The notes under the pieces were generated by a model, which was given only the letters and a program-made list of their open reading frames with translations, was not told where the DNA came from and did not search any database. Of a DNA stretch of 46,069 nt, positions 25,062-33,684 are shown piece by piece. The translations under genes and the position numbers were made by a program. This DNA is from an archaeon BMS3Bbin15 (GTDB taxonomy: Archaea; Hydrothermarchaeota; Hydrothermarchaeia; Hydrothermarchaeales; BMS3B): the NCBI GenBank assembly GCA_002897955.1, contig BDTY01000059.1:1-46069 (forward strand), read 5' to 3'. Within the stretch, counting starts at the first letter, position 1, and the number at the start of each line of letters is the position of its first letter.

Positions 25062-26570
25062 ATGGTACTTGAACACTTTTATCCAGAGATTATCATAGCA
25101 TTTTTTGCTCTTGCAACGTTGTTTATTGACCTTACTCTAAAGAAAGATTATAAGGAGTTCCTTGGTTACTTCAGCCTTGCTGGTATAACACTTGCTCTCA
25201 TATCAGTAATTATGCAGTCAATCTCTACCATGGCATCATATTCGGCAGGAAAGGAAGTCCAGGTTGTCTTCTTTAACGGTATGATATACAATGATTTATT
25301 TGCTATATTCTTCAAGGTTGTATTTCTTGTTGTAGCACTATTCGTTGTACTTGCTTCAATAGACTACACCAGGAAGGACAATAATAAGGGCGAATATTAT
25401 TCTCTCATACTCTTCGCCACCTTTGGAATGATGCTTGTTGCTATGGCTGGCGATTTAATACTGCTCTTTGTCTCTCTTGAGCTTGCCAGTATATCAACAT
25501 ACGCTCTGACAGCCTTCAGGAAGAATAAAGCAAATACTGAGGCGGCTATGAAGTACTTTATTATTGGTGCATTGTCCTCAGGGATTATTGTTTTTGGTAT
25601 GTCTATTCTCTATGGTGTAACAGGTACAACAAACATATATGAGATTGCTAAGATTATCCCTCATGTAAAGGACAGCTTCAATTCTGCCCTTATGCTTTCT
25701 GTTGTACTTCTTATAGGAGGCTTTGGTTATAAGATAGCTGCCTTTCCATTCCATATGTGGGCACCGGACGCTTATCAGGGTGCACCGAGTACAATAAGTG
25801 CATACCTCGCTGCAGCTACCAAGAAGATGGGCTTTGTTGCTATTATCAGAATATTGGTCATAGCTCTACCATTATATGTGTCAGAGTGGAGTGTAATTCT
25901 TGGAGTTCTGGCTGTTCTTACAATGACCGTGGGCAATTTCAGTGCCCTAAAGCAGACAAATATAAAGAGGATGCTTGCCTATTCAAGTATTGCTCAGGCA
26001 GGATATGTTATTGCAGCTATTGCAGTACTCTCTTCCACAACACCCAATGTCAAGTATCTTGCAGTTGCAGCAGCTCTTCTTCATATTCTCACCCATGCTC
26101 TGATGAAGGGTGGGGCATTTATTGCAGTAGCTGGTGTCTCTCTGCTTGGTATTGGTACAGAAATTAAAAATTACCGCGGGCTTGGAAAGAGAATGCCTGT
26201 GACAGCTATGGCACTGACTATATTTCTGCTTTCCCTTGCAGGAATACCCTTCTTTGCAGGCTTTATAAGCAAGTTCCTGATACTTGCAGCCACTGTTGAT
26301 GCGGGTGGGATTTACATCTGGCTGGGTATATTTTTAATAATAAACAGTGTTGTCTCCATCTACTATTACGGCAGAGTTATAAAATATATGTACTTTGAGG
26401 ATTTTCATGGAGATAGACTTAAAGAGCCTAAACTTATAGCCACATCTCTTGTTGTGCTTGCATTCTTGGTTGTGCTTATAGGGATTGCACCCCAGAACTT
26501 TGTTCATTTCTCCCTGTATGCAGCAGCAAGTCTTTTCAGTCATGGTCATGGTGTGGTAATGTTACATTAG
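25062..26570 (+). CDS. nuoN: Complex I-like antiporter subunit N (NuoN/FpoN)
   Basis: This is the third antiporter-like subunit, 502 residues, about 14 helices. Blocks: LFVSLELASISTYALTAFRK, YKIAAFPFHMWAPDAYQGAP, SAYLAAATKKMGFVAIIR and AYSSIAQAGYVIAAIA. GGAGG lies 7 nt before the ATG, and the gene abuts nuoM. It is the last gene: no nuoE, F, G or fpoF/fpoO homologue follows, so the complex depends on another electron-input protein encoded elsewhere or on direct reduction by ferredoxin. Confidence 0.95.
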   Translation: MVLEHFYPEIIIAFFALATLFIDLTLKKDYKEFLGYFSLAGITLALISVIMQSISTMASYSAGKEVQVVFFNGMIYNDLFAIFFKVVFLVVALFVVLASIDYTRKDNNKGEYYSLILFATFGMMLVAMAGDLILLFVSLELASISTYALTAFRKNKANTEAAMKYFIIGALSSGIIVFGMSILYGVTGTTNIYEIAKIIPHVKDSFNSALMLSVVLLIGGFGYKIAAFPFHMWAPDAYQGAPSTISAYLAAATKKMGFVAIIRILVIALPLYVSEWSVILGVLAVLTMTVGNFSALKQTNIKRMLAYSSIAQAGYVIAAIAVLSSTTPNVKYLAVAAALLHILTHALMKGGAFIAVAGVSLLGIGTEIKNYRGLGKRMPVTAMALTIFLLSLAGIPFFAGFISKFLILAATVDAGGIYIWLGIFLIINSVVSIYYYGRVIKYMYFEDFHGDRLKEPKLIATSLVVLAFLVVLIGIAPQNFVHFSLYAAASLFSHGHGVVMLH

Positions 26571-26571
26571 G

Positions 26572-26602
26572 TTAGAGTCTTTAAGCTCTAAACTCTTTTT
26601 TT
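26572..26602 (+). terminator. Intrinsic-type terminator of the nuo operon
   Basis: TTAGAG (26572-26577) pairs with CTCTAA (26586-26591) and is followed by ACTCTTTTTTT. The T-run overlaps the stop codon of the convergent receiver-DUF835 gene. Confidence 0.6.
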
Positions 26603-27518
26603 ACTTCAAAACAAGGGTCTTTTGATTGGAAGGTTTAAAAAGGGAGTCTAAAATAGTTCTCTGCTCTGGTGTGATGCTGTCCTCTCTTATGCAAAAAATT
26701 AAGTCAATTCCACTAAAAACAGCTTTTTCAGATAGTCTCAGGATACTTATAACTGTATCAGAGAACCCGAGTATAGCATTAATTTCATCCAGTGATACAA
26801 ATACAGTTTCTTCTTTTAGATTTCCAAAGAGATACACAAGGTCATCTAAATTTGGGACTTCAATAATTTCAGTATTACCAATATTTTTCTTCATAAGCTC
26901 TTCATTTTCATTAAAAGTCATGCTGAATAATTTCATTTTTTTCGCATATTCCTGTACCGGTATTATATCTAAGATTATATCTAAGATTTTCGGTAGAGAA
27001 GCAGCAAACACGACAGTTTTCCCTTTATCCAGATACTCTTCTATAATCCTGTAAAAATCTTTAGAGGATTTAAACATAACAATATCAAGACTGCCGGTTT
27101 TCTCTGATTTTTCTTCTATTTTTTCAGAAATTTTCTCTACTTCGCCTTTTATTGTTCTTCTCAGAATAGCTTTGATTTTGGCAGTTAGAATCTGCTTGTT
27201 GAAGGGTTTTGTTATATAATCTTCTGCTCTGTATTTGAGTCCCTTTATTATATCAATCTCTGAAGAGCGTACAGAAAGGAATATCACCGGGATATGGGCT
27301 GTTTTCATACTGGTTTTTATTCTTCTGCAAACTTCATAGCCATCCATTCCAGGCATCATAATATCAAGAATAACAAGATCAACATCTAGCTCTGCAAGTC
27401 TGTCCAGTGCGTCCTTTCCGCTATAAGCTTTTATTATGTCATAGCCTTCGATTTCGAGTATTCTTTCAAGCAGAGTTACAGTATCAGGTTCGTCATCAAC
27501 TATAAGAATGTTCGCCAT
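26601..27518 (-). CDS. Response regulator with DUF835 output domain
   Basis: The N-terminal REC domain (1-120) has VDDE (8-10), phospho-acceptor Asp52 in ILDIMMPGMDG, hydroxyl Ser82 and Lys104 in YITKPF. A charged linker (about 122-145) leads to a C-terminal alpha/beta domain (146-305) resembling DUF835: VMFKSSKDFYRIIEEYLDKG, a strand TVFVSLDEINAILGFSD with the acidic turn, and LIFCIREDSITPEQRTILD. DUF835 is frequent in archaeal sensors and resembles P-loop-like folds without a nucleotide motif; its role is unknown. It has no DNA-binding domain. Probably leaderless, with its TATA box 24 bp upstream. Confidence 0.85.
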   Translation of the reverse strand: MANILIVDDEPDTVTLLERILEIEGYDIIKAYSGKDALDRLAELDVDLVILDIMMPGMDGYEVCRRIKTSMKTAHIPVIFLSVRSSEIDIIKGLKYRAEDYITKPFNKQILTAKIKAILRRTIKGEVEKISEKIEEKSEKTGSLDIVMFKSSKDFYRIIEEYLDKGKTVVFAASLPKILDIILDIIPVQEYAKKMKLFSMTFNENEELMKKNIGNTEIIEVPNLDDLVYLFGNLKEETVFVSLDEINAILGFSDTVISILRLSEKAVFSGIDLIFCIREDSITPEQRTILDSLFKPSNQKTLVLK

Positions 27519-27540
27519 ATTTGTAATATGGAGAAGACTG

Positions 27541-27552
27541 ATATAAAAATAT
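27541..27552 (-). promoter_or_regulatory. TATA box of the receiver-DUF835 gene
   Basis: ATATTTTTATAT on the minus strand lies 23-34 bp before the ATG at 27518, so transcription should start at or next to the start codon. Confidence 0.5.
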
Positions 27553-27639
27553 GCCTGAATATAAAACGTGAACTACCCCGTTACATCTTGCTTACTGGTT
27601 CATTGAGGCGACTTTTCCCGATATGGCCTGTAATGATAA

Positions 27640-27740
27640 CTGAGATTCATAATAACTATAATTTAGCTGTATTAACTTATATGTTGTCCGAGAGCGCCGG
27701 AAAGGTGAAAAGTAAAGTATTCCCCAGTGTACCTGGATAA
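27640..27740 (+). pseudogene. Decayed coding fragment, second copy of the 15006-15036 segment
   Basis: In one frame this reads NYNLAVLTYMLSESAGKVKS and then KVFPSVPG before TAA 27738-27740. The core 27684-27714 matches 15006-15036 in 25 of 31 bases and in the same reading frame (LAESTGKVES there). Two diverged copies in the same frame suggest remnants of the C-terminus of a mobile-element protein. No promoter, SD or start codon context supports an active gene. Confidence 0.35.
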
Positions 27741-27789
27741 TCCATAGCTAAGATTGTCAGCTAAAAACTTAAAAATAGGGGAGGGTTCT

Positions 27790-28059
27790 TTACTTACTCA
27801 AAGTGATTTCGAGAGAGGAAATGTTCATAGATGTGCCATCTTCTCTTGTTACAGTTTCTGTCCCTATCTGTATATCCTTTACCTTAAGACCCGATATGAA
27901 TTTATTACGTACTATTTCTGCTGTATCCACTGCTCTCGAAATTGCCCTTCCTCTTGATTTTATAATCACTTCGCTGGCATTGCTTAACTGGGTTGCTACA
28001 GCGAGCACATAGCTCATTACAGGTTTGTTGCCGATATATACAACGTTGTCTTCTGCCAT
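27790..28059 (-). CDS. albA: Alba chromatin/RNA-binding protein
   Basis: This abundant archaeal DNA- and RNA-binding dimer has 89 residues, complete length. Family marks are [20 protein letters not shown] with the conserved lysine in the DNA-binding loop (Lys12), the [21 protein letters not shown] block and [18 protein letters not shown]. It coats the chromosome and may be regulated by lysine acetylation as in other archaea. GGAGGTCAACGGT precedes the ATG, and a strong TATA box lies 38-49 bp upstream, in keeping with high expression. Confidence 0.96.
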   Translation of the reverse strand: MAEDNVVYIGNKPVMSYVLAVATQLSNASEVIIKSRGRAISRAVDTAEIVRNKFISGLKVKDIQIGTETVTREDGTSMNISSLEITLSK

Positions 28060-28096
28060 ACCGTTGACCTCCTCAGTGTATTTAAACTTCTGTGAT

Positions 28097-28108
28097 ACTT
28101 ATATATTT
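28097..28108 (-). promoter_or_regulatory. TATA box of alba
   Basis: AAATATATAAGT on the minus strand; the expected start near 28076 gives a 15-20 nt leader containing GGAGGT. Confidence 0.6.
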
Positions 28109-28187
28109 CGATAACAACTAAAAGAGAACAAAATCAAAGATTTTTATTAAATGTGTAATTATTAAGTTTAATTAGTTATTAATCCAT

Positions 28188-28601
28188 TTATAATGCTGTC
28201 ACATTCTCTTCCAGACTACATTTTACTCTATTCACAAAATCATCAACTTCAAATGGTTTTATTATATAATCATCTGCTCCAGCTCTTTTTGCTTCTCTGG
28301 CGATTCCTTCAATCTCACTCAGAACGCTGAAAAGGATTATAGGCTTTCTAAAACCATTCTCTCTCAATTTGATTGTTGCATCCACACCTGATGTGCTTGG
28401 AAGGAATATATCCATAAGTATCAGGTCAGGGTTTCCATCAGCAGCCTTTATTAATCCGTCTCTGGCATCTCTGGCTATCTCTACCATAAAGCTATGTTTT
28501 TCAAGGATTATCTTTACAAGTTCGCCTATTTCAGGTACATCATCTACAAGAAGGATTTTTTGTTTTTTATTCTCTTTTAAAATTTTAGTAATTGCCTGCA
28601 C
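28188..28601 (-). CDS. Stand-alone CheY-like receiver domain protein
   Basis: This is a single REC domain, 137 residues, with a basic 14-residue N-terminal extension. VDD (19-21), phospho-acceptor Asp64 in LMDIFLPSTSG, Ser92 and Lys115 in DYIIKPF after a canonical GADD are all present, so it should be phosphorylatable. No output domain or kinase gene is adjacent. Start is GTG at 28601 behind GGTGATATA. TATA-like AATATATATATATC lies just upstream. Confidence 0.9.
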   Translation of the reverse strand: MQAITKILKENKKQKILLVDDVPEIGELVKIILEKHSFMVEIARDARDGLIKAADGNPDLILMDIFLPSTSGVDATIKLRENGFRKPIILFSVLSEIEGIAREAKRAGADDYIIKPFEVDDFVNRVKCSLEENVTAL

Positions 28602-28731
28602 TATATCACCAGATAAGATATATATATATTATTTTTACTATTTTCTTATATAAGACTTGTTACCAATATAAAATATATGTAAATAGGGTACAAATCAGGA
28701 CATATATTTGATTTTTTGATTTAAACTGATT

Positions 28732-29850
28732 TTAGATGGAATATTTACTCCTTCTGGATTTTTCTTCTGCCCTGACAATATATTCCTCTACAGCTTTATC
28801 TATTCTTGGCCTGAAGTACTCCACCCTTTCTCCTGCTCTTCGGGATACCACAGGAATCCTGGAATTAAAAAGGGCATAGGGGTTTCTATCCTCTTCAAGT
28901 TCTTTCTCCCCCTTCAGAACCTTCCAGTCTGAGAAGGTGCCAAGAAGTTTTCTGTTGGCAAGCTTTGTCTCCTGCTCCACTCTCTTTCCAAGGTGATTTC
29001 CGAACATTGAAAACAGAGGGAACTTTGTTATACCATTGGCTCCAGCCAGAAGATTCATTCCTATGCCAGGAAGCTGGTCCGCCCATGTACCGCTTATAAT
29101 TTTTATATCAGGAAAACTCACTCTTGTGATAGCCACGACCCTGCTATGATAAAGAGAGGCTGGCGAAACTCTATTTTCAAACTCTGTGCCTTCATGAGGA
29201 TTTAAAGAATAAAAAATCACCCTGTCAACATCATTCTCATCAATAAAATTCAGAAGGTTTGATATTGCCTCAAGGTTTTCGCCAAGCCCCAGAATAATTG
29301 TTATTCCTGTCTTAAATCCCTGAGACTTTGCATTGATAAGCATATCTCTTATCGGTTTGACTGGCTTTCCGGGTACAATTTTACTTCTTATTCCAGAGTC
29401 AAGAGTTTCTATACTTCCTGTAACGCCTTCTACTTCTTCTCCAAAAAAAGAGAGCTCATCCTCGTTCAGAACGCCAATATTCAGCCATACAGCCTTATGT
29501 GTGGTATAAACTATCATCTCTGCAATTTCTTTTATTTCCTCCCTCTCCATGGCACCGTATCCTGAGGATAGAAATTCAATATTCCAGCCTGCTCTCCTGC
29601 ATAGTTCTGCCTCGGCGAGAATTCTCCAGGGTGCTCTTTTTGCCTTTTCTCTATCAACTCTACTGCCATGTGCAGACATATAGCAGAAGGCACAGCTTGC
29701 AAGGGAACAGTACCAGGAGAGAAATATCGCCCTTTCAAGAGTGATATAATCACCATGTCTTGCCCTGGTGATTCTATCAGCCTCTTTCATAAGCTGAAGG
29801 TAACTCTGGGAAGATTCAAAAACTTCATTAATTTCATTTTCTGTTAGCAT
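28732..29850 (-). CDS. Radical SAM protein with BioB-like architecture and CX4CX2C motif
   Basis: The product has 372 residues. The cluster motif near residue 50 is WYCSLASCAFCYMS, with spacing CX4CX2C instead of the canonical CX3CX2C. Later blocks such as GWNIEFLSSGYGAM, GVTGSIETLDSG, GFKTGITIILGLGE and IFYSLNPHEGTEFE resemble the BioB/HydE/PylB side of the superfamily, ending near PGIGMNLLAGANGITKFPLF. I cannot name the product. The ATG at 29850 follows the serS stop by one base; a TTG 18 bases earlier is inside serS. It is last gene of the rps15 operon. The unusual spacing may be real or reflect a subfamily. Confidence 0.8.
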   Translation of the reverse strand: MLTENEINEVFESSQSYLQLMKEADRITRARHGDYITLERAIFLSWYCSLASCAFCYMSAHGSRVDREKAKRAPWRILAEAELCRRAGWNIEFLSSGYGAMEREEIKEIAEMIVYTTHKAVWLNIGVLNEDELSFFGEEVEGVTGSIETLDSGIRSKIVPGKPVKPIRDMLINAKSQGFKTGITIILGLGENLEAISNLLNFIDENDVDRVIFYSLNPHEGTEFENRVSPASLYHSRVVAITRVSFPDIKIISGTWADQLPGIGMNLLAGANGITKFPLFSMFGNHLGKRVEQETKLANRKLLGTFSDWKVLKGEKELEEDRNPYALFNSRIPVVSRRAGERVEYFRPRIDKAVEEYIVRAEEKSRRSKYSI

Positions 29851-29851
29851 A

Positions 29852-31138
29852 TCAATCTTTTTTCCCAATTATCTCAAGACCATCCATATATTTTCTTAGC
29901 ACCTCGGGAACCTCAATACTGCCATCTTCAAGCTGGTAGTTCTCCATAATAGCAACAAGAGTTCTCTCTGTTGCAATAAGTGTGCTATTAAGAGTATGTA
30001 TATATTTTGTGGGTTTACCTGGCTTATCTCTGAATCGTATTTTTGCCCTTCTTGCCTGATAATCTGTGCAGTTACTGCAGCTCACCACCTCTCTGTATTT
30101 CTCCTGTCCTGGAAGCCAGGCTTCTATGTCATATTTCTTGGCAGCTACAGTACCTATGTCGCCTGTGCATATATTCACAACTCTATAGGGAATTCCAAGC
30201 TTCCTGTATATTTCCTCCGCATTGGCAAGTAGCTTCTCATGCCATTCCCAGCTTTCCTCTGGATTTGAATAAATAAACTGTTCAAGCTTCTCAAACTGGT
30301 GGACTCTGAAGATTCCCTTTGTATCCCTGCCATGGGCGCCTGCCTCCTTTCTGAAACATGTGCTCACGCCAGCATAAAGCAGAGGAAGGTTCTTTTCATC
30401 TAAAATTTCATCCATATGATATGCCAGAAGCGCATGTTCCGAAGTTGGTATAAGATAGAGGTCTTCATTCTCCACCTTGTATATTACATCTATAAAATCA
30501 TCAAGGTCAGTGGCAGCCCTTTCAGCCTTTTCTCTGAGCATATAGGGTGGCTGGAATATGGTAAAACCTTTCTTCTGAATAAAGTCAAGACCAAAATTGA
30601 TAAGAGCATAGTTCATCCTTGCAAGCTCTCCCTTAAGGTAGTAGAATCTGGAGCCTGCAGCCTTTGCGGCCCTTTCAATATCGAAGAGGTCGAGCTTTTC
30701 TGCTATTTCAATATGGTCATTAGCTTTAAAGTCAAACTCTCTGGGTCTGCCCCATTTCCTGATTGTCACATTGTCCTCCTCACCTTCTCCATAGGGTACA
30801 CTTTCATGGAGAATATTCGGGAGACGCATGAGAATCTGCTCAATTCTCACCTCTTTTTCCTTTATCTCAGCATCATGCTTAGAAATTATCTCTGGTATTT
30901 CTTTAACCTCTTTTATCTTCTCGCTAACATCCGTACCTGTCTTTTTAAGCTCGGATATATCCTTTGAAATAATATTTCGCCTGTGTTTAAGTTTATTAAC
31001 TTCAAATCTCAGTTTTCTCCACTCATTATCAAGATTTATAACTTCATCCAGCAGTGGAATTGTCTCAAAGGCTTTTCTTCTTTCGAGGTCTCTTCGTACC
31101 ACCTGAGGATTCTTCCTTATAATATTTATATCAAGCAT
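29852..31138 (-). CDS. serS: Seryl-tRNA synthetase
   Basis: This class II synthetase charges tRNA-Ser and, where present, tRNA-Sec. Its 428 residues begin with the tRNA-binding coiled-coil arm (about 30-100), followed by the catalytic domain with motif 1 near FTIFQPPYML, motif 2 STCFRKEAGAHGRDTKGIFR and motif 3 STLIATERTLVAIMENYQ. This is the common bacterial/eukaryotic-type enzyme, not the divergent form of some methanogens. Three bases separate it from pcc1. Confidence 0.97.
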   Translation of the reverse strand: MLDINIIRKNPQVVRRDLERRKAFETIPLLDEVINLDNEWRKLRFEVNKLKHRRNIISKDISELKKTGTDVSEKIKEVKEIPEIISKHDAEIKEKEVRIEQILMRLPNILHESVPYGEGEEDNVTIRKWGRPREFDFKANDHIEIAEKLDLFDIERAAKAAGSRFYYLKGELARMNYALINFGLDFIQKKGFTIFQPPYMLREKAERAATDLDDFIDVIYKVENEDLYLIPTSEHALLAYHMDEILDEKNLPLLYAGVSTCFRKEAGAHGRDTKGIFRVHQFEKLEQFIYSNPEESWEWHEKLLANAEEIYRKLGIPYRVVNICTGDIGTVAAKKYDIEAWLPGQEKYREVVSCSNCTDYQARRAKIRFRDKPGKPTKYIHTLNSTLIATERTLVAIMENYQLEDGSIEVPEVLRKYMDGLEIIGKKD

Positions 31139-31140
31139 TT

Positions 31141-31377
31141 TTATAGCTCCATGACCTGAGAAATCAGTTTTTCGGTGAATATCAGGTCTTCAAGGGTTGC
31201 AGCAAGAGTTGATATCTTTGTGTGCTCAACAAGAGTAATTACTTTTTTTCCCTCTGAAAAGGTTTCTATTTTTAATTTTCTGGGAGCAACTTTATTGTCT
31301 ATCTCAAGAAGTTCAGCAATAAGCTCTGCTTTTTCTTCTGTTTCATAGCTGAACTCAATTCTTGACATTGAAAGCAC
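31141..31377 (-). CDS. pcc1: KEOPS complex subunit Pcc1
   Basis: This is the small dimerising subunit of KEOPS, which makes t6A37 in tRNAs that read ANN codons. The 78 residues show the Pcc1 pattern: SRIEFSYETEEKAELIAELL, NKVAPRKLKIETFSEGKKV and HTKISTLAATLEDLIFTEKL. Start GTG at 31377 has GGTGG just before it; ATG 31368 (MSRIEF) is an alternative. It abuts the recJ-like gene and is followed by serS, a translation-linked setting. Confidence 0.88.
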   Translation of the reverse strand: MLSMSRIEFSYETEEKAELIAELLEIDNKVAPRKLKIETFSEGKKVITLVEHTKISTLAATLEDLIFTEKLISQVMEL

Positions 31378-32796
31378 TTAACCACCCAGCTGGTCTGCTA
31401 TCATCTCTTCAACATATTCTAAAAATTCTTTCTCTCTACCCTTTTTAATTTTTGCACCTGCAGCTATATCATGGCCTCCTCCTTCTCCGCCAACCTTTTC
31501 ACTGGCATAGTGCATTGCTTTACCCAGATTTATTCCTCTTTCAACAAGCTCTCTGTTAGCCCTTGAGGAAACCTTAATTTCATCCTCGTCAGTATCAGCG
31601 AGGGCAATAACAGGTTTGACTTCTGCCAGAATTCGTGAATTTAATACCATTCCAGCTATAGTTCCGATTACATTTTCATTTATTTCTTTTCCGGCCATAA
31701 TGGTATATATATTATCGGAGTCTATGATTTTATCCATGTTTTCTGAAATCCAGGAGTAGCAGTAACCTATATATTCTCTGTGCTGTGTGAGCATATCCAG
31801 TGAACTGGTATAGATGTCTTCCCTTTCTCCCATAGCCACAGCCAGACCGATGCCATACTTTTCATTCTTGCCACAGGAATTTAACAGTGTTGCAAATTCT
31901 CTGGCATCTCTCAGAGGTGTGCGCTTCTCTTCCTTGAGGAGAGTTATAACCTCACCTATAATACTTTCAGCTATTTTTATTGGCACATTGTTCTCGACCA
32001 TTTTAAGCACAAGAGCATTGGCCATGAGCTTTTTCTCGTTGTCATTTAAATCTGCCAGCATTGTAAAGTCTTCGCCCTTCTTGATGGGTATCTCCAGCTC
32101 CTTGAGAAAGACTATAGAGGAACTTTCAGAACCGCTCACTCCCGGAATAATGGGGTCAGTTGTGTACTCCAGTGCCTTGTACAGTGGTCTTGTCTGTCTT
32201 CCATATATTCTAAGGTCTTTCTCTATCCTCAATATTCCGTCTTTAACTCCCTCTCCGGCTATCAGTCTGTTAACTCCAAGAAGTTTACCGTTGGTGTCCT
32301 GGAGGTCTCCGACAGCACCTACAATAGCGAGAGCAGCAAGGTCTTTATTTTCCTCTCTTAAGCTTCTGGCGAAAAGATAAGCCATACCTGAGCCACTTAT
32401 CTCGCTTGCCCCATCTATGCCATGTTCATGAGCGTTTAGCTGGAATCCAGAAAAATCAGCATCCTGCGGCTCATGATGGTCTATAATTATTATTTCAGTT
32501 TCTTTGAGGTATTTTTCAATATTTTCAAGCTGACCACTTCCCAAATCAGAGAAAATAATAATTTCAGGTTTTTCGTCAGCCAGCTCTACAATTATTTTTT
32601 CTTCAAGCTGCTTGACACACCGGGTATGAACTTTAAAACCCTCTCTTTCCAGTGCCAGATGAACAATTGCACCTGAACTTATCCCATCAGCATCATTATG
32701 GGTTATAATCCTTATAGGAATATCGTTAAAAGAATTAACAATTTCTCTGGCTTCATCGAGCCTTTTTTCAAGACTTCTTGCCATACTCTGGAGCAT
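31378..32796 (-). CDS. DHH-family nuclease, archaeal RecJ-like
   Basis: This is a single-strand-specific 5' exonuclease of the archaeal RecJ/GAN group. GAN, in complex with GINS, works at the replication fork; others act in repair or RNA decay. In 472 residues: motif I RIITHNDADGISSGAI (Asp35, Asp37), motif II SDLGSG, motif III DHHEPQDAD (106-114) and the DHHA1 domain with GGEGGGHDIAAGAKI near the C-terminus. All metal-binding acids and histidines are present. Start has GTGAT 3 nt upstream. Which of the archaeal RecJ paralogues it is cannot be told from motifs. Confidence 0.92.
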   Translation of the reverse strand: MLQSMARSLEKRLDEAREIVNSFNDIPIRIITHNDADGISSGAIVHLALEREGFKVHTRCVKQLEEKIIVELADEKPEIIIFSDLGSGQLENIEKYLKETEIIIIDHHEPQDADFSGFQLNAHEHGIDGASEISGSGMAYLFARSLREENKDLAALAIVGAVGDLQDTNGKLLGVNRLIAGEGVKDGILRIEKDLRIYGRQTRPLYKALEYTTDPIIPGVSGSESSSIVFLKELEIPIKKGEDFTMLADLNDNEKKLMANALVLKMVENNVPIKIAESIIGEVITLLKEEKRTPLRDAREFATLLNSCGKNEKYGIGLAVAMGEREDIYTSSLDMLTQHREYIGYCYSWISENMDKIIDSDNIYTIMAGKEINENVIGTIAGMVLNSRILAEVKPVIALADTDEDEIKVSSRANRELVERGINLGKAMHYASEKVGGEGGGHDIAAGAKIKKGREKEFLEYVEEMIADQLGG

Positions 32797-32821
32797 AATA
32801 TCACGGGAAAGGGGTGAGGTT

Positions 32822-33277
32822 TTACCTCACCAGAAGTTTCGCAGAGGATATGGTATACTTCCAGCCCTCTGGTAGCTTACCTCTTGATATATAGTACTTC
32901 ACTAATCTTCTTATTTTTGCTTCTGTGAGCTGAAGTGCTCTCTTGGAAATCATATCTTTCTTATTTTCCTGAAGATGGTTGTGAATCTTGACAGCTCTCT
33001 TTATAAGGTTCATCAGGTCCTCGGGTATATCAAACTTTATACCCTTATCTTCCAGTGATTTTGTAATCTTCTTCTTGGTGAAATATCTTGCTAACGGTAT
33101 GCCATAGTTGTCGCGCAGGATGATTCCTATTTTGCTTGGGCTCTCACCCTTTTTTGCCAGCTTTACTATAATATCCTCTATCTCATCAGTATTCATCTCA
33201 ACCCAGTTAGGTGCCACTGTTCTGAATGGCCTTGTTGAACCTGATTTGCCTTTTCTTCTTATATGCATTCTTGCCAT
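32822..33277 (-). CDS. rps15: Small ribosomal subunit protein S15 (archaeal S15p/S13e)
   Basis: The 151-residue protein has the archaeal/eukaryotic N-terminal extension (ARMHIRRKGKSGSTRPFR, then PNWVEMNTDEIEDIIVKLAKKG) and the core S15 helices near NLIKRAVKIHNHLQENKKD with LTEAKIRRLVKYYISRGKLP. Start 33277 has GGAGG 7 nt upstream; the longer frame to 33307 lacks an SD. First gene of the rps15-recJ-pcc1-serS-radical SAM operon, with its TATA box about 35 bp upstream. Confidence 0.97.
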   Translation of the reverse strand: MARMHIRRKGKSGSTRPFRTVAPNWVEMNTDEIEDIIVKLAKKGESPSKIGIILRDNYGIPLARYFTKKKITKSLEDKGIKFDIPEDLMNLIKRAVKIHNHLQENKKDMISKRALQLTEAKIRRLVKYYISRGKLPEGWKYTISSAKLLVR

Positions 33278-33310
33278 ATTATTCCTCCAAAGTGAGCAGT
33301 TATACAAAGT

Positions 33311-33324
33311 TAGTATATAAATAG
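33311..33324 (-). promoter_or_regulatory. TATA box of the rps15 operon
   Basis: CTATTTATATACTA on the minus strand lies 34-47 bp before the rps15 ATG. Confidence 0.6.
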
Positions 33325-33684
33325 AAGGTAAAGGATTTATTATAAGTTACCCCTTTATATATCTTTCCCTCACTGTTCTGTCATGGACATCTCGTTGTTC
33401 ATCCCGCAGCAGAATAGATAACTTTGGAAATCCTTTAGCCAGCGAGATTAAAAAATGCCATAAACCTGTTGTAAATGAGGCATAAGGCATTGTTACATTA
33501 TGGAAAATATTTTTGCGCAACTTCTTCATTCTGTTATGAAAAAAGTATTTCAATATGGCATTCCAACTTTATCTTGGAAAGGAGTTGACAAACAGGGTAT
33601 GAACGTTGTGAAGTGCATCCCTGCTCAGATAACTTGCGTGGTTATTTCTGGTGCTGTTGTTTAAATGCAAATGAGGTAATTGAC
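33325..33684. other. Intergenic region with unassigned short ORFs
   Basis: A 68-codon minus-strand frame (33347-33553) has a coding-like C-terminal part (SLAKGFPKLSILLRDEQRDV, ending VRERYIKG) but no SD or family. A 42-codon plus-strand frame begins at the ATG near 33535 (MKKVFQYGIPTLSWKG). Either may be a remnant. GAGGTAATTGAC at the right end is the SD of the methyltransferase gene. I see no other feature. Confidence 0.35.

Noticed and set aside
16976-26570. Hydrogenase (Ech/Mbh) identity for the nuo-like operon
   Set aside because: The NuoD homologue lacks the nickel-binding cysteine pairs, and NuoA, J and K are present as in respiratory complexes.
29852-31138. Rare methanogen-type seryl-tRNA synthetase
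   Set aside because: The N-terminal coiled-coil arm and motif 2/3 sequences are those of the common type.
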